NCBI GenBank assembly: GCA_021770755.1
Contig: JAETQI010000011.1
Location: 1 to 64,000 of the forward strand
Reading direction: 5' to 3'
DNA: 64,000 nucleotides
From: Lachnospiraceae bacterium
GTDB taxonomy: Bacteria; Bacillota; Clostridia; Lachnospirales; Lachnospiraceae
Shown here: in pieces, positions 1-8,284 of the stretch
How the letters are laid out: every line of letters begins with the position of its first letter
How positions within the stretch are numbered: position 1 is the stretch's first letter
Program-made: the position numbers and the translations under genes
The notes under the pieces: generated by a model
What the model saw: only the letters and a program-made list of their open reading frames with translations
Databases searched by the model: none
What the model was told of the DNA's origin: nothing

Positions 1-2
1 GC

Positions 3-34
3 AAAAAGGAAAGTATGAAGATACTCTCCTTTTT
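3..34. terminator. Rho-independent terminator hairpin at left edge
   Basis: The arms AAAAAGGA and TCCTTTTT enclose a near-perfect inner stem (AAGTAT/ATACTC) and a GAAG loop. A- and T-runs on both sides allow it to work in either direction. It probably ends a gene lying left of the window within the same mobile element. Confidence 0.55.
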
Positions 35-220
35 AAGACTGGAATTATTGTGGAAAAATAAAAAATAAATTTCGTCACATTTCACAATGGTTTATTGGGG
101 GGTGTGAACTGTAACCCAGTCCTTTCTTTTTCGTCTATTCGTCCACAAGTTGCTTGCAAGACGGAGCCGAACAGTGCTATAATATTTGTGCGGCTCGCCT
201 TGTTGCGGGTGGCATATTGT

Positions 221-257
221 GAAGTGGTGCAAATACTTTTGCCGGTGGCACCACTTC
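221..257. repeat. Inverted repeat downstream of the RHH gene
   Basis: Two perfect 10-bp arms, GAAGTGGTGC (221-230) and GCACCACTTC (248-257), are separated by 17 bp. It begins 3 bp beyond the stop codon of the minus-strand RHH gene, so a 3' mRNA stem is likely. No clear T-run follows, so termination is not certain. Confidence 0.5.
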
Positions 258-259
258 CT

Positions 260-430
260 CTATAAGTTTTCAAGGGCTTTAATCCCGTCACGCAATCCCT
301 GTGGGCGTTTTACGTTTTTACGCTCGCAATAATCGTCAAGGATTTTTAGTTCCGCTTTTGTTACCCGAATATCCAAACGGATATTTTTAGGATTTTCTTC
401 GACAGGTCGCCCCCGCTTTTTGGACGGCAT
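260..430 (-). CDS. Small ribbon-helix-helix (CopG/Arc-like) DNA-binding protein
   Basis: This 56-residue protein begins MPSKKRGRPVEENPKNIRLD and continues with a helical, charged stretch (TKAELKILDDYCERKNV). The basic N-terminus, short strand (NIRLDIRV) and two helices match a ribbon-helix-helix fold as found in small repressors of mobile elements. The start ATG has a strong AAAGGGGGTG site just upstream. The gene lies downstream of the serine recombinase in the same direction. Repeats of TTACCGACAACAAAT in its promoter suggest it represses itself. Fold assignment is from sequence pattern only; no target is known. Confidence 0.7.
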   Translation of the reverse strand: MPSKKRGRPVEENPKNIRLDIRVTKAELKILDDYCERKNVKRPQGLRDGIKALENL

Positions 431-459
431 ATACACCCCCTTTCCTTGCCGGTAAACTT

Positions 460-488
460 ATTATAATTGATTACCGACAACAAATCAA
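460..488 (-). promoter_or_regulatory. Sigma-A-type promoter of the RHH gene
   Basis: On the minus strand, -35 TTGATT (483-488), a 17-bp spacer and a perfect -10 TATAAT (460-465) precede the gene by about 30 bp. The spacer holds one copy of the repeated TTACCGACAA motif, so a bound repressor would block RNA polymerase. Confidence 0.65.
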
Positions 489-510
489 GAGATTTTTACC
501 GACAACAAAT
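471..510. repeat. Direct repeats TTACCGACAACAAAT, likely operator
   Basis: Two exact 15-bp copies lie at 471-485 and 496-510, 25 bp apart start to start. A diverged inverted copy (GTTTACCGGCAA on the minus strand) lies near 446-457, between promoter and gene. Repeats of this kind overlapping a promoter are typical of ribbon-helix-helix autorepression; the link to this protein is inference. Confidence 0.5.
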
Positions 511-680
511 AAATATTGCACTGAAAAGACTAAGATTTGTCTACATAATGCCGATACTGTAATTTTTCCGTATAGTATTATGAATTTAGATTGCATGATG
601 CCAAATGCAACAATTTCTCTACTTGAAGAAATTGTTTTTATTTTCTACTGTATTCCCGCAGGTTTTGTTACAAAATAGAA

Positions 681-713
681 AAAAGACTATCACCGTCATT
701 GTCATAGCCTTTT
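681..713 (-). terminator. Terminator of the serine recombinase gene
   Basis: On the minus strand a stem built from AAAAGGCTATGAC and GTGATAGTCTTTT (one G-U pair, one mismatch) is followed by TTTTTTCTATTTT. It starts about 13 bp after the recombinase stop codon. Confidence 0.7.
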
Positions 714-725
714 CTCACAAAATTT

Positions 726-2612
726 TTACATCACTTCTTGTTTTCCACTTAACAGAGCCACATTTGCCCTCGGTATATTCGGTACTCCCGCATGGAAGTA
801 TATGCCTTTCTCCCTGTCCTCGGCTCTTATCTGCTCTTTTTGGCTTTCAATCTGCTCCTTTTTCTTGGTTTTGATGCGTTCCTCATATTCTTTCTGTTTC
901 CCGTTGGCTTTCCGTTTCAGATAATTCTGGTGCAGTCTGTCCTTTCTTGCTTCTTTCTTCCGCTTTTCCTCCAGTTCTTCGGGTGTGGGCTCTTTTTCCT
1001 CCATGGTTGGCGGTATGTATTCCCCGATAAAGTTAAAATGAATCTCTATCTTCTGTGTGGTGTCCATACTCCCTTTTCGGTCGCGTTCATGGACAATGAT
1101 TTTCTCCACGAACTCATTCAGCATGAACGTTGTCATTTCCTCTGCGTTGCTGTATCTCTCTATCAGTTTTAGGAAACGTGTTGCAGACCTGCGGTCATTT
1201 TCATACTGTGCCTGTTCCATTTTGTAACCGTCCAACTCACCCTGTAGCTGTTCCTGCTCGCCCTCATACTGGTTGTAGAGCATGGTGTAGCGTTTGTCTG
1301 ACAGTTTTCCCAATGCATTGTCCTCATAAATTTTCGCAATCAGAATTTCCAGTTCCCCGATGCGCTTTTCAAATACGGACATTCGCTTTCTCTGTTCGCT
1401 GAAATCTACGGTCTGCCTGTCCTCGATATGCGACTGTATCTCTTCCGCAAAACGCTCCTTGTCAAGACTGGCATACTGTATAACCTCCTTTATGGTCTTT
1501 GCCACCATCTCCATGACATGCTCCGCTTTGATACGGTGCGCCGACTTACACAATGTCCCGACTGGCTGTTTCGCATAATTTCCGCATACATACATGGGAA
1601 CACGCTTACCGTTGTTTATCCTGTGGACATACATCTTGCCGCCGCAACCAGCGCAATACATTAAGCCTGTTAACGGGTGCGCCTCGCCCCAGCCGTCGGG
1701 ATAGCGCCTCACCTGCCCCCTGATGCGCTGTACGTTGTCAAAGGTTTCCTTGTCAATAATCGGCGCATGGGTATCCTCAAAGATTAACCACTGGTCTTTA
1801 TCTACATAATGGCTCTTTTTGTCCTTGAAATGCTTGCGTGTCTTGAAATTTACCGTATGTCCCAGATATTCATGTTTCTGTAACATATGTGCTATGGTGG
1901 AGCCCGTCCACTTATATGGATTTTTAATTTCCCTGTTCTGCCACAATCCCACGCCCAGCTGTGCCTGATGACAGGCAGGAATGGGAATATGTTCTGCTGT
2001 TAACTGTTTCGCAATCTGAAATGGACCATAACCCTCAATCGTCATTCGGAATATCCTCCTGACTATTGGTGCGGCTTCTTCATCGATAATCCATTTATTT
2101 TTATCTTCATAGTCTTTCAGATAACCGTATGGCGGACTGCTCGCAACATGCTTTCCGCTTTCGCCTTTTGCCTTGAAAGTGGACTTGATTTTTTTGCTGA
2201 TGTCCTTTGCATAGTATTCGTTGATTACATCGCGGAACGGAAGGAAATCATCATCAAATCCCGAATCCGTGTCAACACCCTCGTTGACCGCGATCAGTCT
2301 TACATTCGCCCTGCGCAACTGTTCCCGCAACATTCCCATCTGCACATAATTTCTTCCCAGCCGGCTCATGTCCTTCACAATGATTGTTCCAATATTGCCT
2401 TTTTCTACTTCTGCAAGCATGGACTGCAATCCCTCACGCTCAAAGGTCGTGCCGGAGATTCCGTCATCGGTAAAGTGGCGTATGCCCTTAAAACCGTTCT
2501 TTTCTGCGTAATCCTCCAACATTGCCTTTTGGTTGGATATGCTGTTGCTCTCGCCCTGTAACTCGTCATCATGGCTCAACCTCTCGTATAATGCTGTTAA
2601 ATCGTGACTCAT
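726..2612 (-). CDS. Large serine recombinase (integrase of a mobile element)
   Basis: This 628-residue site-specific recombinase would cut and rejoin DNA to insert or excise its element. The N-terminal resolvase domain (about 1-150) carries YERLS with the likely nucleophile Ser13, SISNQ, and the conserved DMSRLGRN. A recombinase domain follows (about 170-290), then a zinc ribbon (CAGCG ... CGN ... C, about 320-360), a coiled coil, and a very Lys/Glu-rich tail as in DUF4368 recombinases of clostridial conjugative elements. The ATG at 2612 is preferred to TTG at 2618 because AAGGAGG sits 9 bp before it. The element extends left out of the window. No cargo or conjugation gene is visible here. 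Confidence 0.9.
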   Translation of the reverse strand: MSHDLTALYERLSHDDELQGESNSISNQKAMLEDYAEKNGFKGIRHFTDDGISGTTFEREGLQSMLAEVEKGNIGTIIVKDMSRLGRNYVQMGMLREQLRRANVRLIAVNEGVDTDSGFDDDFLPFRDVINEYYAKDISKKIKSTFKAKGESGKHVASSPPYGYLKDYEDKNKWIIDEEAAPIVRRIFRMTIEGYGPFQIAKQLTAEHIPIPACHQAQLGVGLWQNREIKNPYKWTGSTIAHMLQKHEYLGHTVNFKTRKHFKDKKSHYVDKDQWLIFEDTHAPIIDKETFDNVQRIRGQVRRYPDGWGEAHPLTGLMYCAGCGGKMYVHRINNGKRVPMYVCGNYAKQPVGTLCKSAHRIKAEHVMEMVAKTIKEVIQYASLDKERFAEEIQSHIEDRQTVDFSEQRKRMSVFEKRIGELEILIAKIYEDNALGKLSDKRYTMLYNQYEGEQEQLQGELDGYKMEQAQYENDRRSATRFLKLIERYSNAEEMTTFMLNEFVEKIIVHERDRKGSMDTTQKIEIHFNFIGEYIPPTMEEKEPTPEELEEKRKKEARKDRLHQNYLKRKANGKQKEYEERIKTKKKEQIESQKEQIRAEDREKGIYFHAGVPNIPRANVALLSGKQEVM

Positions 2613-2618
2613 AATCAA

Positions 2619-2699
2619 TTCCCTCCTTTCCGCCAGTACCGCATAAATGCTATGCTGTGGCTGTTTTGTATTTATTTTGATTAAGAAGTCATTTATATA
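2619..2699. other. Probable end of the mobile element / chromosomal junction
   Basis: This gap separates the outward-ending recombinase gene from an intact chromosomal rhaM. Large serine integrases normally sit beside one attachment site, so the crossover point should be here. No matching second half-site is inside the window, so the exact boundary cannot be placed. Confidence 0.35.
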
Positions 2700-3014
2700 T
2701 TATAACTCCAGATGGAACACCGTCTGCAGATCAACAGAGACCGGGCTGTTGTCCGGGTTGGTCTCCATGATATCCGCCATGTAGTCCCACCACTTGCGGT
2801 TGATGGCTGTGTCGGCACCCTGCGCCCACTTCTCCTCGTCCTCGATCTCAATATAACCAAACAGTGTCAGCGTCTCCCTGTCCAGAAAGATCGTATAATT
2901 CTTCCCGCCGTGCTCATGGATCATATCCTTCATTTCCGGCCACAGGAGGTTGTGGCGTCTCTCGTACTCCTCCTCCTGTCCCGCAAACAGCTTCATTTTA
3001 AATCCTTTTACCAT
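2700..3014 (-). CDS. rhaM: L-rhamnose mutarotase
   Basis: This 104-residue enzyme interconverts the alpha and beta anomers of L-rhamnose in the cytoplasm, feeding the isomerase step. Family landmarks are EEYERRHNLLWPEM near the N-terminus and RKWWDYMADIM followed by TNPDNSPVS near the C-terminus. Length matches the E. coli enzyme. An in-frame GTG lies at 3026, but AGGAG abuts it directly, so ATG at 3014 (11-bp spacing) is chosen. It follows the AAA/nuclease gene closely and is the last gene of the glycan operon before the mobile element. Its presence next to GH112 and GH105 genes indicates rhamnose is a product of the pathway. No rhaA, rhaB or rhaD is in the window. Confidence 0.9.
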   Translation of the reverse strand: MVKGFKMKLFAGQEEEYERRHNLLWPEMKDMIHEHGGKNYTIFLDRETLTLFGYIEIEDEEKWAQGADTAINRKWWDYMADIMETNPDNSPVSVDLQTVFHLEL

Positions 3015-3022
3015 ATTTTTTG

Positions 3023-4609
3023 TCACTCCTGTTTCAATATATTTTCATTTTCTATCACACAACTGTGTGGCTTATCCCTGTTATCCCGGTCATAATTGAT
3101 ACCAACCAGCAGGATTTCACCTTTATAGCCCTCAAGCGCCTGCGTGTACTGTCGATCCCTAATCTGCCGGATCGCCGTGTCAGCTGACTTGTCATATTTC
3201 AACTCGACCACCAATGGCGGCTTTGCAGTATGCGGAAGCGGCAGAAATACCACATCAGCAAAACCTTTTCCCGCCGGAAATTCCCTGATAAGCCTGTAAT
3301 CCCTCCGCGCGCTGTAATATGCCAGACCAATTGCACAAGCAAGTGAATTTTCATCGTTGTATGTCAGTATGGAAGCCACCTCCATGTGTGTCCTGTCAAG
3401 TCCCTTTGCAACACTGTCCGCATTTAAGTCCAACGTATCCTGCAGTAGCTGTTCGGAAGCTTTCAGAACATTCATTACATTGGACCATCCGCCGACACTC
3501 ATGGCATTCTCAAACTCCTCGATAATCTCCTTGTTTGGAACAAATGCTTCCTGCATCGCAGCGTCATATGCGAGATACCCCAGATGAACCAGCAGCGTCA
3601 GGATATCATCTTTCGTCTTAAAAGTGCGCATATCATTCTGAAAGCTGCGGGTGTTGACCTTAACCCGCCCGCCCCCAAGCATCTGTACGATATCTGACCG
3701 CAATCCGTCAAAGTCCATGTCCATATAGATTTTCAGAGCCTCATATGTCTCCGTGGAAGTCCAGTAATTGGAAAATTTCTGACAGCGCATAGCCTCCACC
3801 ACAGACCTTGGATTGTAAATGTGCTGAAAGTGTTGAAACATATACCCGTCATACCAACTGCCTATCTCGGCAAAATCCATTCCATACTGCCCGCACAGCG
3901 CCCTTACCTCGTCCTGTGTAAATCCTGTATATTCCTCCAAATCCTTCTGGTCTGTCATCGAGTACTCCCGAAACATATTCAGCGCGGAATGCTGTCCGTA
4001 CTTCTTAACCGGCAAAATCCCTGTCACATACGCAAGCGCGACATAAGGCTGGTCTTTCAGAAGATCGCGCAGAAAATCCAGGTACTGCCGCTGCAGCTCC
4101 TCCGACTCCTGCCGCTCGCGCATCACACAGTCCCACTCGTCGATCAAAAAGATAAACTGCTTGTCCCCATTGTCATAGAGCTGTTCCAGAACGGATACAA
4201 GGCTCGTCTCCCGCTCTGGCAACAGATCGCCGTACACCTTATATAGCTCCGCCGTGACCACATTTTCCAGATAATCTGTCACATTCGTCTTTTTGGCACG
4301 GATCAGAAACCGCTGCATATTCAGATAGATGACATCATATTGGTTCAGATGCTCCTGAAACGTCTCGTGACTTTCTATTTTCCGCCCATGAAACAGCTCC
4401 GCCGAATCACAGCCGGCACTGTAATAGGCCGCAAGCATCGCCAGTGTCATGGACTTGCCAAAACGGCGCGGCCTGCTGACACATACATACTTTTCATCCG
4501 TATTGATCATCTGATTCGTACACGCGATCAGGTTTGTCTTGTCCACATAGATTCTCGAGCGGACTGCCTCCCAGAAACTCTTATTGCCCGGATTCAGATA
4601 AATACCCAT
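3023..4609 (-). CDS. AAA-ATPase-like protein with C-terminal PD-(D/E)XK nuclease domain
   Basis: The 528-residue protein matches the AAA-ATPase_like plus PDDEXK_9 family that is abundant in gut anaerobes and has no settled function. The N-terminal part has YVDKTNLI, then SRPRRFGKSMT (a P-loop variant) and FLIDEWD (Walker B-like). The C-terminal part has a nuclease-like core, GKGFADVVFLP followed by PLVVELKYDKS. ATG at 4609 is chosen because GGGGGTG precedes it by 7 bp. The gene sits between GH112 and rhaM in a catabolic operon, an odd place for a nuclease, with its own 12-bp palindrome in the leader. It may be an inserted selfish or defence-type gene. Family call is firm; role unknown. Confidence 0.85.
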   Translation of the reverse strand: MGIYLNPGNKSFWEAVRSRIYVDKTNLIACTNQMINTDEKYVCVSRPRRFGKSMTLAMLAAYYSAGCDSAELFHGRKIESHETFQEHLNQYDVIYLNMQRFLIRAKKTNVTDYLENVVTAELYKVYGDLLPERETSLVSVLEQLYDNGDKQFIFLIDEWDCVMRERQESEELQRQYLDFLRDLLKDQPYVALAYVTGILPVKKYGQHSALNMFREYSMTDQKDLEEYTGFTQDEVRALCGQYGMDFAEIGSWYDGYMFQHFQHIYNPRSVVEAMRCQKFSNYWTSTETYEALKIYMDMDFDGLRSDIVQMLGGGRVKVNTRSFQNDMRTFKTKDDILTLLVHLGYLAYDAAMQEAFVPNKEIIEEFENAMSVGGWSNVMNVLKASEQLLQDTLDLNADSVAKGLDRTHMEVASILTYNDENSLACAIGLAYYSARRDYRLIREFPAGKGFADVVFLPLPHTAKPPLVVELKYDKSADTAIRQIRDRQYTQALEGYKGEILLVGINYDRDNRDKPHSCVIENENILKQE

Positions 4610-4623
4610 AACTGCACCCCCAT

Positions 4624-4661
4624 ATATAGTAAACGGCAAATACTTTTATCGTTTACTATAT
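4624..4661. repeat. Perfect 12-bp inverted repeat before the AAA/nuclease gene
   Basis: Arms ATATAGTAAACG (4624-4635) and CGTTTACTATAT (4650-4661) flank a 14-bp loop in the gap between GH112 and the AAA/nuclease gene. It could be an operator or an mRNA stem 15 bp upstream of the start codon. No T-run follows the stem. Confidence 0.55.
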
Positions 4662-4692
4662 TATATGGGAGATGCTCCAAATTAACAAGCCC

Positions 4693-6846
4693 CTATATCT
4701 GTCGGATCTCCGTATCAAACGCCTCAAGCCGCACATACTCCGTGCCGTATTCTGTATGGATCTTACATTCCTGCACTGTGTCGGCATTGTTGATGACGAC
4801 CAGTGTCCGGCTCTCCGGGTAAAAAGCGCACTCCATCTCGGCGTTATCGGTCAGGTAAAGCCCGTTTGGCGCCTCGCCGCCCGCATCCAGGATCAGGTTC
4901 AGCAGCATCCTGGTATTGGCATTGTTCACCTCAAAGCCGGACAGATAGATCCCCTGTCCTTTGCCAAAAGCATTTCTGGTCAGCAGCGGATTACCGTCGT
5001 GCGCCGCCAGTACTGAAGCTTTACCGTCCGTCAGATGGCACTTTGACTTATCAGGAACCACAGCCCCCGCCGGCATCACCCTGCATGCAGAAGCCTCATC
5101 CACCTCGAACACCCATTTGCCATGGCACACCCTCTCCGCCGTGTCCTCGTCGACGCCGAGCACATGCGCCATTCTGAAATAGGTATCGTATCCTGCCACC
5201 GCAGAAGGCTCTCCCACGCCGATCAGCGTGCCGCCCTCGTACACCCACTTTGTCAGAGCTTCGATGACCGCAACGTCCTTCCACGCACTGCCGCCGCTCC
5301 ACGCCGTTCCCGCGGCACCCGCATTGATCACGACATCCACATCTGCCAGCGCGCCGTTCTTCACATCCTCAAAACCGATAAACCGCACGTCCAGCGGAAG
5401 CCCGCTGAGCGCCTCGTTGATGTGGATCAGATCGTGCATGTACGTCTCATGAAAATGACCAGACAATGACCAGGAACGCATACTTCCCCAGAAATGCAGC
5501 ACCGCCACCCTTGTCCCGCAGTTGTACGGTTTCCCTGCATGATGGAGCGCCTTGAGCGCCCGGAATTCATCCGCGATCTTGGCGATATACGCCACAAAGT
5601 CCGGAAAATCCTCGACTAGATGCAGATACCCGCCAAGGCCGATGCGGTCGATCGGGCAGCGGAGCAGCGCGCGCCGCACGCTGTTCCAGTACTTTTTCGC
5701 ATCCAGCGTCGGATCGCCGCCCTCCGCAAAGGTGGGCGCGCCGCCAAGGCCCACCGGAAACAGATACGGGTGCAGCCGCAGCTCATGCGTGCCGACCTCG
5801 ACGCCGGAACAGAGTCTTGCCTCATATCCGGAAAAGACACACTTGATCAGGCCGTCAAAGCCAAATTCCTGGAAGGTCGGCTTGTACGGCTCGATGCCAA
5901 CCCAGCTATCGTCGTAGAATACATACGCTTTTTTGCCGTACTGATGTACTATGTCGATCAATTGTCTGCCGAAATCTACCACAAACCGGTTTACAAAGTC
6001 GATCCAGTCCATCTTCCTGCGGTCACACGGCATATGTGTCACATGCAGCTTTCCCTGGTTGACAAAATCCTCCGCCGTCATGCCATAACCGTATTTCACA
6101 GCAAAATCGTCCAGCATCTTCGGGCTGACTGTAAAGTCATACGAAGCCCAGTCCGAATAGAGCTGTCTGTTTCGCGCACTGCTCCCCCAGATCCAGACAA
6201 AGTTGTAAAACATGGAAGTAAAGCGCACCACCGTCGTATCCGGGTGCGTCTCGCACCAGTTTTTCATCCAGTCGAGCATGTACGCCTGCGTCTCAGGATA
6301 GACCGGGTCGATCTGCATCAGATGCTCTTTGTCCCAGTTGTTTGTCGTGTGGTTGTACATGGAGATCTCTTCCCAGATACGGTACGCCAGAAAGCTCACC
6401 GTGTAGTTGTGCCACGGCGTGACGCCCTCCACGGTCACAGTCTGTTCCTTCTTATTATAATGCCACTTCGACGCATCAACTTCCGTGTCCGTCGTCCTGT
6501 CATAGACCTGCCAGTATTTCATCGACTCCGCACTGTCATTCACCCGGAACTGCTCCTCGAAGAAATCCTCCATCAGCGCGACCGTCAGCCGGCCGTCAGC
6601 CGCCATCGCCGGGTGCGTCATCAGAAATGTCTGCTGGAGCTTATCCGGATTCTGTTTTGCCCACTCATTGTGATCCCTGATGATACAGATCGTCGAGTAG
6701 ATACCATAGCCCGCCTTTGTGATCTCGTCGGAGAGCACTGTCCCGTCGCTGTCGCGTATCACGTCCGCTCCCCATTTCTCTGCCAGTTGTAATGTCAGCT
6801 TCTCATACCCTGCCTCGCCCGGCAGTGTAAAACTTCCCTTTTCCAT
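4693..6846 (-). CDS. GH112 phosphorylase (galactosyl-rhamnose or galacto-N-biose/lacto-N-biose type)
   Basis: This 717-residue cytoplasmic enzyme phosphorolyses a beta-galactoside disaccharide to galactose 1-phosphate and a second sugar. The start GSFTLPGEAGYEKLTLQLAE and GADVIRDSDGTVLS are hallmarks of GH112, and the length fits the family. GH112 includes beta-1,3-galactosyl-N-acetylhexosamine phosphorylases and beta-1,4-galactosyl-L-rhamnose phosphorylases. The operon also holds rhaM and a GH105, which favours galactosyl-rhamnose as substrate. A NahK-like kinase 22 kb away leaves the N-acetylhexosamine option open. The start is supported by TAGGAG 8 bp upstream. Family is near certain; substrate is inferred from context. 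Confidence 0.9.
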   Translation of the reverse strand: MEKGSFTLPGEAGYEKLTLQLAEKWGADVIRDSDGTVLSDEITKAGYGIYSTICIIRDHNEWAKQNPDKLQQTFLMTHPAMAADGRLTVALMEDFFEEQFRVNDSAESMKYWQVYDRTTDTEVDASKWHYNKKEQTVTVEGVTPWHNYTVSFLAYRIWEEISMYNHTTNNWDKEHLMQIDPVYPETQAYMLDWMKNWCETHPDTTVVRFTSMFYNFVWIWGSSARNRQLYSDWASYDFTVSPKMLDDFAVKYGYGMTAEDFVNQGKLHVTHMPCDRRKMDWIDFVNRFVVDFGRQLIDIVHQYGKKAYVFYDDSWVGIEPYKPTFQEFGFDGLIKCVFSGYEARLCSGVEVGTHELRLHPYLFPVGLGGAPTFAEGGDPTLDAKKYWNSVRRALLRCPIDRIGLGGYLHLVEDFPDFVAYIAKIADEFRALKALHHAGKPYNCGTRVAVLHFWGSMRSWSLSGHFHETYMHDLIHINEALSGLPLDVRFIGFEDVKNGALADVDVVINAGAAGTAWSGGSAWKDVAVIEALTKWVYEGGTLIGVGEPSAVAGYDTYFRMAHVLGVDEDTAERVCHGKWVFEVDEASACRVMPAGAVVPDKSKCHLTDGKASVLAAHDGNPLLTRNAFGKGQGIYLSGFEVNNANTRMLLNLILDAGGEAPNGLYLTDNAEMECAFYPESRTLVVINNADTVQECKIHTEYGTEYVRLEAFDTEIRQI

Positions 6847-6911
6847 TTTTTTCTCCTATTTAAAGTCCCGCACCCGCCCTTTCGATCGACAAATGGCTGA
6901 TACGATTTTGA

Positions 6912-7964
6912 TTATAATGCGCCGTCTTTTTCCAGCTCGTCTGACACCAGCACCTTGTCAAAGAAAGCAAGGGCAAGTCCCTGTCCCCAGCCCTGGATCC
7001 AGTCCCTCGAAATGTTGCGGTAGCCGTCCGCATCGTTCATCACGGCAGTTCCCCCTGACACATTGAGCACTCTGCCATCGGGGCTGACATTGGCAAGCAT
7101 TCCCCTGATCGACCTGTTGATATATTTCGAGTGCAGGGGATTTGCCCTTGAGACCATCGCCGCCGCGATTCCCGCGGACGCCGAGATCTCCTCATAAGAA
7201 CTCTCGTCATCCAGTATCGTCCGCCACAGACCGTTCTCTGTCTGGAGCAGCTTGATCGCGGACAACTGTTCATTCAGGGAGCCTGCCACATCCATGTACT
7301 TCGGATACAGATAGCATTTGGGAAGGATATCCCCCACCTGCGACATGGTAAACGCCGCCCACGCATTGGCGCGCCCCCAGTAAAATCCCGACATGTGGTC
7401 CTTCGCGATATTGTCATATCCATGATAGTACAGGCCGCTGTCCGGATCCTGCAGATATTTGATATGCCAATAGTACTGATTCAGCGCGTCCCCGATGATC
7501 TCCTCGTCGGCGAGCTCCACACCGACCCGCAGCAGGAAGAATGCCGCCATAAAGAGCGTGTCCGCCCAGCACTGCTCGGGAAAATCATTGTTGGCAGACA
7601 CCGTGTGCTGCAGCACATTGTCCCCGAAGCGGAGCGCATCTTTTCTGATATAATTGATCTTGCTCATCACGATATCCCAGTACTTCTGCTCGCCGGTCGC
7701 CTTGTAGATCGTGATCAGACAGTGCCCCATCGCGCACGCGTTGACTGTCCACACTTTCGGAAGTCCCAGGTCGATCAGCTCATCCACCCTGTCCTTTAAA
7801 AGCTTCAGATACTCCTCATTTCCAGTCTTTTCATAGGCATCGGCAATGCCAAAGTACGCCACCCCGCACGGCCAGTCCCATGTCAGATCCATTTTCATCG
7901 TCCGTTTTACAATCTTGTCGATCACCTCCAGAATTTCCTGTTTGTCATACGCTAATCTCAACAT
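6912..7964 (-). CDS. GH105 unsaturated rhamnogalacturonyl hydrolase (YteR-like)
   Basis: The 350-residue protein has the alpha/alpha-barrel pattern of GH88/GH105 enzymes, which remove the 4,5-unsaturated uronic acid left by polysaccharide lyases. Landmarks are LTWDWPCGVAYFGIADAYE near the start, CWADTLFMA with the likely catalytic Asp, and GFYWGRANAWAAF. There is no signal peptide, so it acts on imported oligosaccharides in the cytoplasm. ATG at 7964 is chosen because AAGGAGG lies 9 bp upstream. It is followed 65 bp later by GH112 in the same direction. With YtcP/YteP-like permeases upstream, the arrangement resembles the rhamnogalacturonan system of Bacillus subtilis. Confidence 0.88.
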   Translation of the reverse strand: MLRLAYDKQEILEVIDKIVKRTMKMDLTWDWPCGVAYFGIADAYEKTGNEEYLKLLKDRVDELIDLGLPKVWTVNACAMGHCLITIYKATGEQKYWDIVMSKINYIRKDALRFGDNVLQHTVSANNDFPEQCWADTLFMAAFFLLRVGVELADEEIIGDALNQYYWHIKYLQDPDSGLYYHGYDNIAKDHMSGFYWGRANAWAAFTMSQVGDILPKCYLYPKYMDVAGSLNEQLSAIKLLQTENGLWRTILDDESSYEEISASAGIAAAMVSRANPLHSKYINRSIRGMLANVSPDGRVLNVSGGTAVMNDADGYRNISRDWIQGWGQGLALAFFDKVLVSDELEKDGAL

Positions 7965-8134
7965 CGCAAATTCCTCCTTGTATATACATTTTATCATTTT
8001 TTACCATACGCTGCAGATTTTTGCACGAAATGTTTGCCAGTGCCCATCAACTGTAATGCTCTGCCCATGCCTGTCTGATCCGGGCACATGATCCCCGCTC
8101 CATTGGAGAACAGGTGAACGATCCCGATGAAACA

Positions 8135-8179
8135 CTTTCGAAAATGCTCCGATGAAAACACCGGAATGCTTTCGAAAGC
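8135..8179. promoter_or_regulatory. Two CTTTCGAAA motifs, possible LacI-family operator sites
   Basis: CTTTCGAAA occurs at 8135-8143, and the 12-bp palindrome GCTTTCGAAAGC at 8168-8179, each preceded by GATGAAAACAC-like sequence. A CG-centred palindrome is the usual form of LacI/CcpA-family sites. They lie between the binding-protein terminator and GH105, where they could control the enzyme genes separately. The factor is unknown. Confidence 0.4.
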
Positions 8180-8205
8180 GCTCAATCCAGCCTGTCTGTT
8201 TTCAA

Positions 8206-8237
8206 ATACAGCCCCCAACATATGCTGGGGGCTATAT
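8206..8237 (-). terminator. Terminator after the solute-binding protein gene
   Basis: A strong stem forms from AGCCCCCA and TGGGGGCT with extended AT pairs, 48 bp past the stop codon on the minus strand. The following run is short (TATTTG), so it may be a partial terminator separating high-level transporter expression from the downstream enzymes. Apart from this stem and the CTTTCGAAA sites, the 320-bp gap 7965-8284 shows no gene. Confidence 0.6.
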
Positions 8238-8284
8238 TCTCTGTTTCTTATGCAGCCGTGTGCATCGTTACGGCCACTGTTTCC

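Noticed and set aside
82-291. 69-residue open frame on the minus strand
   Set aside because: It begins inside the RHH gene in another frame, runs through the 221-257 inverted repeat, and has no ribosome site or recognisable domain. It looks like 3' untranslated sequence of the mobile element.
5620-6792. 390-residue open frame on the plus strand
   Set aside because: It is the antisense of the GH112 gene and has no recognisable domain.
7994-8221. 75-residue open frame on the minus strand between GH105 and the binding-protein gene
   Set aside because: It starts inside the terminator stem, covers the CTTTCGAAA sites and has no family features.
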